Source: Pseudoalteromonas luteoviolacea B = ATCC 29581
GTDB lineage: Bacteria; Pseudomonadota; Gammaproteobacteria; Enterobacterales; Alteromonadaceae
Direction: 5' to 3'
DNA: 37,036 nucleotides
Assembly (NCBI GenBank): GCA_000333235.1
Contig: CAPN01000033.1
Span: 1 to 37,036, forward strand
Shown here: one piece after another, positions 1 to 7,497 of the stretch
How the letters are laid out: each line of letters starts with the position of its first letter
Position numbering within the stretch: the first letter of the stretch is position 1
Position numbers and translations under genes: made by a program
Notes under the pieces: model-generated
Databases searched by the model: none
Seen by the model: the letters and a program-made list of their open reading frames with translations, nothing else
What the model was told of the DNA's origin: nothing

Positions 1-27
1 TTCTTCTGGATAGCGTTTTCCGCTCAT
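1..27 (-). CDS. IS3-family transposase OrfA, N-terminal 9 residues (partial)
   Basis: The reverse complement starts ATG and reads MSGKRYPEE before the window edge, a typical opening of IS3-family OrfA helix-turn-helix proteins. An AGAGGTG ribosome binding site lies just upstream on the minus strand (64-70 or 31-37 depending on the paired arm; the arm next to the start is 31-37). OrfA would bind the IS ends as part of the OrfAB transposase made by frameshifting. The fragment is too short to tell whether this copy is intact. Confidence 0.7.
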
Positions 28-30
28 AAA

Positions 31-70
31 CACCTCTGTATTTTTAGTTAGTTTATCTAACTAAGAGGTG
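31..70 (-). promoter_or_regulatory. Stem-loop covering the transposase ribosome binding site
   Basis: CACCTCT (31-37) can pair with AGAGGTG (64-70), and TTAGTTAG (44-51) with CTAACTAA (57-64) around a TTTAT loop. On the transposase strand the arm next to the start codon is the Shine-Dalgarno sequence itself. A transcript reading in from outside the element would include both arms and hide the site, whereas one starting inside the hairpin would not. This arrangement protects IS10 and IS50 from outside transcription. Its use here is inferred. Confidence 0.55.
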
Positions 71-93
71 TCTAGGAAATTAGTGTCGATTCA

Positions 94-293
94 AACTTCT
101 TCATCAAGATGAAATAATGGATATCATTGACTCAATAGCCATTGAGCTTGCTGAGGGGCGATTCATTCCGAATCATAACTTTAAATATTTAGGTCAAGAG
201 TTGAGATATTGTTTGAGGCGATACCTCATGAAGGAAGGATACACATTATCTGATGTGATTGACATATCGAATAAAGAAGAGATAATCGAATAA
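94..293 (+). pseudogene. Possible 3' remnant of a gene cut by the IS; or 58-aa ORF from ATG 117
   Basis: The frame is open from the IS boundary to TAA at 291-293. It has an in-frame ATG at 117 giving a 58-residue acidic protein (starts MDIIDSIAIELAEG, ends SNKEEIIE). No clear ribosome binding site precedes the ATG, and the frame stays open across 94-116 with KLLHQDEI before the Met. This suggests the end of a longer protein whose start was removed by the insertion. There is no recognisable domain. The ORF may equally be a short intact gene. Confidence 0.4.
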
Positions 294-299
294 ACCCAA

Positions 300-540
300 A
301 ACCAAACTGGAGTAACACTCCGATCGGTTGGAACTACAACCAATCATTTAAGTTTCGCTTTGCGGTGCCACCACTGAGCATGACTTGGTGGTCGCATTAC
401 ACTTAAAGGCGCTCTGAGATTTGCCACTGGCTAGGTGAAAAGTACGCTTAATAACCGAATCAATCCTGAGCTAATAGGGAATGGGGTGGGTAAAACCAAG
501 CCACTTTTCACCAAGAAAGGTCGCTTGGTTTTTTGTTTCC
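300..540 (+). ncRNA. Candidate structured non-coding RNA with terminator
   Basis: No convincing ORF lies here, but strong complementarity does. GGAGT/ACTCC pairs at 309-321. GATCGGTTG (322-330) pairs with CAACCAATC (337-345) with one mismatch. A nested three-part stem is TTTAAGT/ACTTAAA (347-353 with 401-407), TGCG/CGCA (361-364 with 393-396) and CCACCA/TGGTGG (368-373 with 386-391). GGTGAAAAGT (434-443) is the exact complement of ACTTTTCACC (503-512). The last helix at 492-501/523-532 is followed by Ts. No known family (tmRNA, RNase P, 6S, SRP, riboswitches) was recognised. The plus strand is inferred from the terminator. Confidence 0.5.
492..536 (+). terminator. Rho-independent terminator with large loop
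   Basis: AAAACCAAGC (492-501) pairs with GCTTGGTTTT (523-532), and the T-run continues to 534. The 21-nt loop contains ACTTTTCACC, which complements 434-443. The terminator loop could therefore form a pseudoknot with, or compete against, the upstream helix. Confidence 0.6.
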
Positions 541-677
541 AACTTTGATTGATAAACTTTTGGTAACTTCTGCTCAATCTAACGTTAGCGCTATTTTTGT
601 TTCCGACTTTCCTCTATATGAGCTATTCATTTCGCACCAAAACTTGGGCTTTACATGAGATTTTTGTATCCAACTTT
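530..677 (+). repeat. Three spaced copies of a 17-bp sequence
   Basis: TTTTTGTTTCCAACTTT occurs at 530-546, with one change at 594-610 (G for A) and one at 661-677 (A for T). Copy starts are 64 and 67 bp apart, and the DNA between copies is not alike. The first copy begins in the T-run of the terminator at 492-536. The function is unknown; three copies with unlike spacers are too few and too AT-rich to call a CRISPR array. Confidence 0.5.
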
Positions 678-690
678 ACTCAACATCTAC

Positions 691-716
691 AAAAGCCGGC
701 TAATCGCCGGCTTTTT
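691..716. terminator. Bidirectional rho-independent terminator
   Basis: AAAAGCCGGC and GCCGGCTTTTT form a perfect GC-rich stem with a TAATC loop, with A-run and T-run on opposite sides. It can stop transcription both ways: the leftward lipoprotein gene (stop at 732) and anything coming rightward from the IS side. Confidence 0.85.
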
Positions 717-731
717 ACATTATGTGCAGCC

Positions 732-1262
732 TTATTTTATGGCTTGAAAATACCGCTTAAAATCGTGCGCAACATCGCTTGTTACGGATTCAATCAGTGA
801 CTCTGTGCCTAAAAACAACGAGCTGCTATCGTGAAGGCTAGATGCAACGGTAGCTTTCGATTTCACATCCACCAATTTTACAAATAATGAAACCGTTTGA
901 AGTTCTGTTGAACGCGTAAAACTACCTGTCTTTTCTGATGTTTTTAATTCCCCAAATATCAAGCCATTTGCGTTGATCTTTGACGCGAGGGCAAATAATG
1001 CTTCTTCTGGCGCGGTTAAAAATTGATGATGTAATTCGTGCTCTTTAAGTAACTGCAAAACCGCATTTGGCGGGATCACGCTCAGTTGATTAGAGGTTGC
1101 AAGTGCGTGTTCAAAGTAAATTTGCGCTCGATTTGCTTGTTTACCTGAAAATGGCGCAACAAGTACTGTGCTCCATCCGCTTGACTGATATTTTTCGTTA
1201 AAGCTCGTTTGAGTGCAAGCGCTCATTAGTAAAAATAAACTCAACAATAAAATATGTTTCAT
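732..1262 (-). CDS. Putative outer-membrane lipoprotein, 176 aa
   Basis: The protein opens MKHILLLSLFLLMSAC, a signal peptide with a lipobox-like end and Cys16 as the likely lipidated residue. The mature part has a mixed alpha/beta pattern (TVLVAPFSG, then NANGLIFGELK). This loosely recalls the CsgG/LpoB/TolB-N type of lipoprotein fold, but no diagnostic motif allows a family call. The start at 1262 is chosen because it places the signal peptide at the N-terminus and has AAGGAAT upstream; a longer frame would add 38 residues before the signal. It is divergent from the REC-EAL gene and followed by a strong terminator. Confidence 0.75.
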   Translation of the reverse strand: MKHILLLSLFLLMSACTQTSFNEKYQSSGWSTVLVAPFSGKQANRAQIYFEHALATSNQLSVIPPNAVLQLLKEHELHHQFLTAPEEALFALASKINANGLIFGELKTSEKTGSFTRSTELQTVSLFVKLVDVKSKATVASSLHDSSSLFLGTESLIESVTSDVAHDFKRYFQAIK

Positions 1263-1489
1263 TCCGATTCCTTGAAAGTAGCCTGACTGGTAGCTTACTG
1301 TTTTTTTTCGCGCAGTCAATGTATTAGGTAATATGGCGCTAAACAAAGGAGGAGCCATTGGAGGATGCTCTAACAATCAAAGAAATGTAAGGGCATGAAA
1401 AAAGAGAAAACTAAGTAATTACGGAACCGATTCAATAAATAAGCCAATTTTTTATTCTTTGTGTACTAAACTTAAACAAGGACAGAAAG

Positions 1490-2713
1490 TTGAAAGGCAA
1501 TCGAATGCAAAGCGAAGAGAACGCTAAGAGTATCCATATCGCGTTTGTTGATGACAATCCTATTGTTTTATCGCACTTTCAGGTGCTTTGTTGTGCATTG
1601 CCTAGTTTGCAAGTTTCTGTCTTTTTAAGTGCAAAAGACGTCATTGCGTTTTTATCCAATAATCAAGTAGATGTTTTAATTCTCGATATTGATATGCCGG
1701 ACATGGATGGGGTTAGCCTGCTAAAAGTATTGGGAGAGCAACATCATCATATACCTCTAGCGCTTTGTAGCGGACTTGAGAAAGAGCTGTTGTCTGGAGT
1801 AAAAGCCTACGCTAAAACACAAGCGTTGTGTGTCCTTGATATTTTGGATAAACCAGTAAGCCAAGAGTCATTGCTTAATTTGATTAATTTATTGCAAAGC
1901 GATTCACTGCACTATCCGAAAACAAAAACAATCAACAGTGCGTCTATTTCAGTGAGTGACTTAGCTCATGCAATAACAATGAAAGAGTTTTATCTCGCTA
2001 TCCAACCTAAAGTGGTACTAAGCTCAAAAGCGGTAATTGGAGGAGAGTTATTAGCACGATGGCGACGTTCAGATGAGGTCCTCGTTGGTCCTGGTCAATT
2101 TATTCCATTACTTGAGCAATCAGGGATGATGGACCGTTTTTCAATGTTAGTAGTCTCTGAAGCATTTGATGTGCTTTACCATAATAAAGCACAGTTCGAG
2201 ACGTTAAACGTCAGCATTAATTTGAGTGTGGGTAATTTTAATGACGAATCGATATTAGAGTATATTTATCAGTGTTTATCAGACGTTGGTATTTCGTCTG
2301 GAAGTATTACTTTTGAAGTGACGGAGTCCATCTTAATAGAGGACTTAGCTGTTTGTTTGGAAAAGTTACTACGACTTCGAGTTGCTGGTTTTAAGCTTTC
2401 TATCGATGATTTTGGCACTGGTTTTTCAACATTAAAACAACTGCAAGATTTACCCTTTACTGAGCTTAAAATCGACAGATGCTTTGTCAGTGACTGCCAC
2501 TTAAATGAAAAGAATCAGTCCATTATTCGCTCTTTGGTAAAGCTAGCAAGTGAATTAAATTTGTCTGTGGTCGCTGAAGGGGTCGAATGCAAGGCTGAAG
2601 CTGATTGTTTAGAATCGATGGGTATTGAGTTTGCTCAAGGCTATTTTTTTGCAAGACCGATGTCTATTGCTGAATTTTTACAACACATAGCAAGGAACCC
2701 CACTTGTGGATAA
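1490..2713 (+). CDS. Response regulator with EAL domain (c-di-GMP phosphodiesterase)
   Basis: An N-terminal receiver domain (about 15-135) has the acidic pair DD at 21-22 and the phosphoacceptor Asp66 in LDIDMPDMDG, with a later DKP lysine. The EAL domain follows (about 155-400). Its signature motif reads ELL rather than EAL, but the metal and catalytic motifs are present: INLS, FEVTES, IDDFGTG, LKID, VAEGVE and QGYFFARP. It is probably active, cutting c-di-GMP to pGpG under phosphorylation control. The start is TTG 1490 (AAGGA seven bases upstream) or ATG 1505. It overlaps the next gene by 8 bp, the first of a three-gene operon facing the kinase/Hpt pair. Confidence 0.9.
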   Translation: MKGNRMQSEENAKSIHIAFVDDNPIVLSHFQVLCCALPSLQVSVFLSAKDVIAFLSNNQVDVLILDIDMPDMDGVSLLKVLGEQHHHIPLALCSGLEKELLSGVKAYAKTQALCVLDILDKPVSQESLLNLINLLQSDSLHYPKTKTINSASISVSDLAHAITMKEFYLAIQPKVVLSSKAVIGGELLARWRRSDEVLVGPGQFIPLLEQSGMMDRFSMLVVSEAFDVLYHNKAQFETLNVSINLSVGNFNDESILEYIYQCLSDVGISSGSITFEVTESILIEDLAVCLEKLLRLRVAGFKLSIDDFGTGFSTLKQLQDLPFTELKIDRCFVSDCHLNEKNQSIIRSLVKLASELNLSVVAEGVECKAEADCLESMGIEFAQGYFFARPMSIAEFLQHIARNPTCG

Positions 2714-3077
2714 GCAGCATGTGGTGATCTTAGATGATAATGGGCTTTTTTTGCTCATGTTAGAGCAACACTTTAAAACGCAACCTGTTTGGCTTAGTGT
2801 GACTAACGATCCCTACGAATGCCTTTCTTTCTTAGAGCCAAATAACTCAAATTTATTGTTCGTCCTTGATATTAATCTACCGGAATTATCAGGGCTGCAA
2901 GTAGCAAAAATGATCCGAGCAAAGGAGCAACAAAGTGGGCTACGACCTTCACATATTGTGGTGACGTCGAGTGAGCACGTTAATCCAACGAGGATTGACG
3001 AAAAGATAGAAAAATTTGTAGCAAAAGAAGCGTTAGTGTCACATATCAATCGCTTTTTGGCGACTAAAATAGAATAA
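2706..3077 (+). CDS. Single-domain response regulator (CheY-like), 123 aa
   Basis: A bare receiver domain with DD at 10-11, phosphoacceptor Asp55 in LDINLPELSG, the Ser/Thr of VVTSS and Lys in VAKEAL. It has no output domain, so it acts by protein contact or as a phosphate carrier in a relay. The GTG start at 2706 lies inside the end of the EAL gene (8-bp overlap), implying translational coupling. Its partners are probably the adjacent Hpt and hybrid kinase, inferred from position only. Confidence 0.88.
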   Translation: MDKQHVVILDDNGLFLLMLEQHFKTQPVWLSVTNDPYECLSFLEPNNSNLLFVLDINLPELSGLQVAKMIRAKEQQSGLRPSHIVVTSSEHVNPTRIDEKIEKFVAKEALVSHINRFLATKIE

Positions 3078-3088
3078 GGTGAACCGCG

Positions 3089-4396
3089 ATGCCAAGAAAA
3101 GAAGTTGACCATTGTGAACGACATCCGAAGGTTGTGCTTATCACCGATGACATTGATGAGTGTTTGGGGGTCAGCGAAATCATCAAATCTCAAATTGACG
3201 CGTTTCGAGTATTAGTGCGTCCTGCTGATATATATCAGGTGCTTATTGACTCGAAACCGGTTGTCGTGTTGTTTGCGTATAAGCACATTGCAACCAGCGT
3301 CGAGTCTTATGCTGAGCTAATCGAGAAAAACCTTTTTGGTTACGCTCATCAAACGATTGTACTTTGCGACAACAAAGAATCAGGTGTTGCATTTCGTTGT
3401 TGTATTAAAGGGATATTTAATGACTATTTCGTCCACAAACCGATGTACGAGAATTTTCGCTTACGTCTAATTTTGCAAAATATGCTGACTAACTCTGAAG
3501 GTGAAGAAGAAGTAAATCGTCTACGAGAAGCCCACTTTGGTAAGATTGACGAGGGTATAGTAAAACTGATCGATGAGGTGGCAATTCAGCACAAGGAGCT
3601 GACGAACAGTATCGAACAAGTTAAACAAGTGAAGCTAGCGCAAGCTATTACAGAACAAAACACGATCGCGTCTAAAGAAACGCCGGCTATTGAAGCTTCA
3701 GATGGGACTAACGATATATTGCTCGACATGCTCAGAGTTGAATATCTCGATCCACTGATCAGCACATTGGAAAGCCAGTTGTCTCACAACATCGTTGATA
3801 TTCTCGATAAATTGAAGAAAAGCCGTGAAGATATTCAGTCTTGTAACGAGCAAATAGATAGCTATAAACGAAATGAGCGGCAATTGAAGCAAGAAAGTGT
3901 GAAAGCATTTGTGGCCCAAGAAAACGACAAAAAAAAATCGAAAATAGCCAAGCCTAATACACAAAACAAACCTGAAGAGGTTGAAGTTGTTGCGCCTCAC
4001 CAAAGCAATGATGGGATGTGTCGGATCATGGTGGTGGATGACAACGAAATTTATCGAGAAATGATCTGTAAAGTATTGCGTGAAGAAGGGTACGTTGCGG
4101 ATGGATATGAAAGCGGCACAAAGGCGATTGATGTACTAAGAGAAAAAAGCTACCACGCGATATTTATGGATTTGTTTATGCCAGGGCTTGATGGCTATAA
4201 CACCACGAAAAACATTCGGCAAATGAAAGGATATGAAAAATTACCCATTGTGGCATTAACAGGCAATCGGGATAAAGAACTTATCCGAAAATGGGCACAA
4301 TTTGGTTTGGTTGGCTACATTGCAAAACCAGCCACAAAACAGGCAATTCTAGCGGCGCTAGCAAAAGCCTCTCTTCGCCCTTGCCAAGACACGTAG
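3089..4396 (+). CDS. Pseudoreceiver / coiled-coil / receiver protein, 435 aa
   Basis: There are three parts. Residues 12-133 look like a receiver: DD at 20-21 and a Lys in VHKP near 117 are kept. The strand that should end in the phosphoacceptor reads VVVLFAYKH, with no Asp. Residues 135-290 are charged and helical, with Q/K/E-rich stretches that fit a coiled coil or linker. Residues 311-430 are a canonical receiver with DD at 317-318, Asp361 in MDLFMPGLDG and an AKP lysine. No DNA-binding or enzymatic output domain is visible. The start ATG 3089 follows AAGGTG. The gene ends 31 bp from the convergent Hpt gene. The role is unknown; adaptor or phosphate sink is possible. Confidence 0.8.
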   Translation: MPRKEVDHCERHPKVVLITDDIDECLGVSEIIKSQIDAFRVLVRPADIYQVLIDSKPVVVLFAYKHIATSVESYAELIEKNLFGYAHQTIVLCDNKESGVAFRCCIKGIFNDYFVHKPMYENFRLRLILQNMLTNSEGEEEVNRLREAHFGKIDEGIVKLIDEVAIQHKELTNSIEQVKQVKLAQAITEQNTIASKETPAIEASDGTNDILLDMLRVEYLDPLISTLESQLSHNIVDILDKLKKSREDIQSCNEQIDSYKRNERQLKQESVKAFVAQENDKKKSKIAKPNTQNKPEEVEVVAPHQSNDGMCRIMVVDDNEIYREMICKVLREEGYVADGYESGTKAIDVLREKSYHAIFMDLFMPGLDGYNTTKNIRQMKGYEKLPIVALTGNRDKELIRKWAQFGLVGYIAKPATKQAILAALAKASLRPCQDT

Positions 4397-4427
4397 CGTA
4401 CCAAATTTCGATCAAGACTGAGCTGGG

Positions 4428-4769
4428 TTAGCTTACAGGATCAATTTTTAATTTAAGCTTCTTGTGGAGCATTTTTAGCTCGATGAGTGCTGCTTTACAA
4501 AGCATAGTGTTATTTTCTTGTGCTTGTTGCTCTATTACTTCGAGCGCTGAAGCAGAAAGTTCAGCACCAATGGCGCGTGCTGAGGTTTTTAAGAAGTGGG
4601 CTCTGTCCTTTAGTTTGCTAAAGTTTCCCTGGGCCAGAAAGGTTTGCATTTCACTTAAGCAATTTTCGGCTTGAGCTAAGAATTGCCGCTTGAAATCGAG
4701 GATGCATTCTTCATCATCGCCGAGCAAGTCGCGCATGACATTATCGTTAAGTAATTGTAATTCAGTCAT
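4428..4769 (-). CDS. Stand-alone histidine phosphotransfer (Hpt) protein, 113 aa
   Basis: A four-helix Hpt domain with the hallmark AHFLKTSARAIGA, giving phosphorylated His58. Canonical Hpt proteins read HxLKG at this place; here it is HFLKT. The start overlaps the stop of the hybrid kinase by 8 bp (4762-4769), so the two are co-translated. Since the kinase ends in a receiver with no Hpt of its own, this protein very likely takes phosphate from that receiver and passes it to one or more of the receivers encoded at 1490-4396. Confidence 0.9.
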   Translation of the reverse strand: MTELQLLNDNVMRDLLGDDEECILDFKRQFLAQAENCLSEMQTFLAQGNFSKLKDRAHFLKTSARAIGAELSASALEVIEQQAQENNTMLCKAALIELKMLHKKLKLKIDPVS

Positions 4770-7383
4770 TTGGATGCCACTTTTCTAAAATTGATTGTAA
4801 TTTGTTTAGCTCTATCGGCTTACTAACGAAATCATCCATACCACTAGCGATACATCGCTCTTTGTCGCCGGCCATTGCCGCGCCGGTTACCGCGATAAGT
4901 GGAGTTCTGGGCAGTTGATGCTCGCGTTCATATTGGCGTATTTTTTTTGCTAAGGTATAACCATCCATTTCAGGCATATGGCAATCGGTTAAAATGAGCT
5001 TAAATTGATTTTGTTTGAACAGCTGAAAGCCTTCAAGGCCATTGTTAGCTAGTATGCATGAGTAACCGAGCTTAGATAATTGCTTGGAAATTAACTTTTG
5101 ATTGAATGGATTGTCTTCAATTAACAATACACTTTGCTGACCCACTGAGACTGGCGAATGAAATGCGATAGTTTTTGAGGGGCGATTATCCTCAGAACCC
5201 TCAATATTAGTCATTTCATAAGTGAGTAAGTGATAAAGTTTTGAGTAGGTCAGCTTATCAAGATCTAAAAAGTGTAAATGTTTAAAGCGAGAAAGCTCTT
5301 CAAAGCCATCATTTTGACTGTAGCAATAAATTGTAGGTAAGCTGTCTTTAGGGCGTGGAATACTTTCTTGATGTTTAAGACGATAAAGTAAGACGTCTGC
5401 GTGAGTGTTATCACAAAGCGTGATCCCTAAATGGAGTAGCTTTTGTTTTAGTCTGTCTGTCACCTTATCATCATGAAAATGCTGCAATGTAACACGTTTT
5501 TCTAGTTTACTGAGTCTGGGTTTATTTCCCCATACGGGCACGAAAATGCGAAATTCACTGCCTTTGTTGAGTTCACTTTGCATTTCAACGCGGCCACCCA
5601 TTAATTCAAGCAGCTGACCAGAGATGGCAAGACCAAGCCCCGTTCCGCCATATTTGCGCGTGGTGGATTTTTCGGCTTGGACAAAGGGAGTAAAAAGCTT
5701 TTTTTGCACGTCCTTTTTCATACCAATCCCATTATCTTTCACGACAATTTCGAGTTCAGATAAAGGAGAGCCTTGGTGATGTAAGGTAACATAAAGCTCA
5801 ACGACACCTGTTCTCTCTAGTTTGGAGGAAAATTTAATGGCGTTAGACAGCAAGTTAAACATGATTTGCCGAATACGTGCTTCGTCTCCGTTGATTATTT
5901 CTGGAATGTTTGGACATTCAAACACACTGAAAATTAACTTGTGTTTGTCGGCCTCTGCTGCAAATACCGTAACAACACTGCGGATCAGCCGTGAGAGATT
6001 AAAATCGAGATATTCTAACTCTAACTTTCCTGACTCAATTTTATTCAAGTCAAGAATATCGTTCAGTATTAACACAAGGTTCTTTGCAGATTGAAAGGCA
6101 GTTTCAATCAGATCTTGTTCTTCTAATGAACGGTTGCGATTATGCCCGAGTAATTCGAGAGAGCCTATGATGGCGTTCATTGGAGTACGCAGCTCATGGC
6201 TCATCATCGATAAAAATTCAGACTTTGATTGACTGGCTTTTTGCGTGAGTTGCAAGGCATTTTGAAGCTCTTGAGTGCGTTTGTTGACCATGGCTTCGAG
6301 TTTTACAGTCATGTCTTTTAGCGCATTTTTAGCTTCGATGATGGTGGTTTGGTCAATGACAATACCGTCGATGCGCCTGAATCTTCCATCATGATGAGAG
6401 GTAACCTCGCCTCGGCCTAAAATATGAATTTGTTTACCGCTTGGTAAATTTGCTCGATAAGTTTGGTGAAACTCTTCACCGGATTCTAAACTATGCTCAA
6501 GTGCTTGAAGCACTTGTTGCATATCATTTGGATGAACTTTCTCCGCCCACCGTTCGAGATGGCCAATGTCTTCAGGGTGCATTTCAAATAAACTGTTGGC
6601 TATTTCGTCCCAATCCCACTCCCATTGTCCGTGCAATTTAAAAGCTCGCCACGTACCAATGTTGCCTGCTTCCAGTGCCATTCTGCGGCTGTCATTTGCT
6701 TCATTTAAAGAGCGAATAGCGAGTTTTTCACGTGTGCAATCACGTAAGGTACCGAGATAAATTCGGCTTTTTGATTTATCTCGTTTCGATAATACCGTTC
6801 CGGTTACTTCAATCCAGCACTCACGAAGGTGATTTTTGACTCTAAAATCACACGTAATGGTTTCATGTAATTTTATATTCCCTAAAAATAATTGACGAAA
6901 CCGACTACGATCTTTTTGCTTTAAACAGCGCTTAAACGTAGTCCATGTCAAAGGGCCTGACTCTGTCACATTAAGTAAGTATTTAATTGATTTTGAGAAA
7001 TAAATTTTCTTATCACTACTATCAATATACCAGATCCCAATATTCGATAAAGAAAGCGCTTCTTCATAATAACTCGAAGATCCATCATTTGATTGAGGTT
7101 GGATAGTGCTTAGCTGGCGCCCAACTAAAAAATGCATGCCAGAGGCAGTTTCTTCCGTGACAGTTAACGTGTAGTTACCTAGGCGAGAATGACTTGATGC
7201 AAAGAGTGAGAGGCCTACTCTTGTGCTCGCAGCTTGTAGCGCATTAATGGAATCCGAGCTTATATGAAACACGCTAAGCAGGTTTTTTTTTTGCAGAGCA
7301 TCGCCTTCACATTGCAACAATACAGCAAGCGCAGGAGCAATCTCCGTGATTTCATAATCATGATTAACGGTCATGTAAAGCAT
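4762..7383 (-). CDS. Soluble hybrid sensor histidine kinase, PAS-HisKA-HATPase-REC
   Basis: Numbered from GTG 7404 (880 aa), the order is: an N-terminal PAS-like region (1-100), PAS (about 112-230), PAS with a PAC-like end (about 243-360), a coiled linker, HisKA with SHELRTP and phosphorylated His403, and HATPase with the N-box NLLSNAIKF, DNGIGM and the GGTGLGL lid. A degenerate region (640-740) follows, then a receiver with DNPFNQK, Asp807 in LTDCHMPEMDG and a SKP lysine. No transmembrane segment is visible, so sensing is probably intracellular. The preferred start is ATG 7383, six bases after AAGGA (873 aa). It overlaps the downstream Hpt gene. Confidence 0.92.
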   Translation of the reverse strand: MLYMTVNHDYEITEIAPALAVLLQCEGDALQKKNLLSVFHISSDSINALQAASTRVGLSLFASSHSRLGNYTLTVTEETASGMHFLVGRQLSTIQPQSNDGSSSYYEEALSLSNIGIWYIDSSDKKIYFSKSIKYLLNVTESGPLTWTTFKRCLKQKDRSRFRQLFLGNIKLHETITCDFRVKNHLRECWIEVTGTVLSKRDKSKSRIYLGTLRDCTREKLAIRSLNEANDSRRMALEAGNIGTWRAFKLHGQWEWDWDEIANSLFEMHPEDIGHLERWAEKVHPNDMQQVLQALEHSLESGEEFHQTYRANLPSGKQIHILGRGEVTSHHDGRFRRIDGIVIDQTTIIEAKNALKDMTVKLEAMVNKRTQELQNALQLTQKASQSKSEFLSMMSHELRTPMNAIIGSLELLGHNRNRSLEEQDLIETAFQSAKNLVLILNDILDLNKIESGKLELEYLDFNLSRLIRSVVTVFAAEADKHKLIFSVFECPNIPEIINGDEARIRQIMFNLLSNAIKFSSKLERTGVVELYVTLHHQGSPLSELEIVVKDNGIGMKKDVQKKLFTPFVQAEKSTTRKYGGTGLGLAISGQLLELMGGRVEMQSELNKGSEFRIFVPVWGNKPRLSKLEKRVTLQHFHDDKVTDRLKQKLLHLGITLCDNTHADVLLYRLKHQESIPRPKDSLPTIYCYSQNDGFEELSRFKHLHFLDLDKLTYSKLYHLLTYEMTNIEGSEDNRPSKTIAFHSPVSVGQQSVLLIEDNPFNQKLISKQLSKLGYSCILANNGLEGFQLFKQNQFKLILTDCHMPEMDGYTLAKKIRQYEREHQLPRTPLIAVTGAAMAGDKERCIASGMDDFVSKPIELNKLQSILEKWHPND

Positions 7384-7438
7384 GTGGCATTCCTTCATAA
7401 ACACGCTATCTTAATCTTGTGCCACAATTGCGGAGTTT

Positions 7439-7454
7439 ACCAGTTTTGACTGGT
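7439..7454. promoter_or_regulatory. Inverted repeat upstream of the hybrid kinase
   Basis: ACCAGT-TTTG-ACTGGT is a perfect 6-bp inverted repeat, 55 bp upstream of the kinase start and in its promoter region. It could be an operator or a short hairpin in the leader. No family of regulator can be named. Confidence 0.3.
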
Positions 7455-7497
7455 TCTAATGTTATAGCAAGAGCTCGCTTTTTAGTGATTGTTTATA

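Larger units (their letters stand above)
1..93 (-). mobile_element. Left IS3-family element, upstream end only
   Basis: The upstream end of an insertion sequence whose transposase reads leftward out of the window. The element appears to end at position 93, because 69-93 can be matched to the terminus of the right-edge element (36008-36032) at 13 of 25 positions, both starting TG and carrying CTAGA plus a final A. The orfA start codon is at 25-27. The rest of the element is outside the window, so length, the other inverted repeat and target duplication cannot be read. The IS3 assignment comes from the orfA start and from the right-edge copy. Confidence 0.75.

Noticed and set aside
421..445. 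Cobalamin riboswitch, because of GCCACTG
   Set aside because: The motif stands alone; the other conserved boxes are absent or in the wrong order, and no suitable gene follows.
530..677. CRISPR array
   Set aside because: Only three imperfect AT-rich 17-mers with unequal spacing and no cas genes.
597..800. 67-aa rightward ORF
   Set aside because: It crosses the terminator at 691-716 and the end of the lipoprotein gene, has no ribosome binding site and no protein-like composition.
2813..3193. 126-aa leftward ORF overlapping the receiver genes
   Set aside because: It is the antisense shadow of a clear receiver domain and the start of the next gene.
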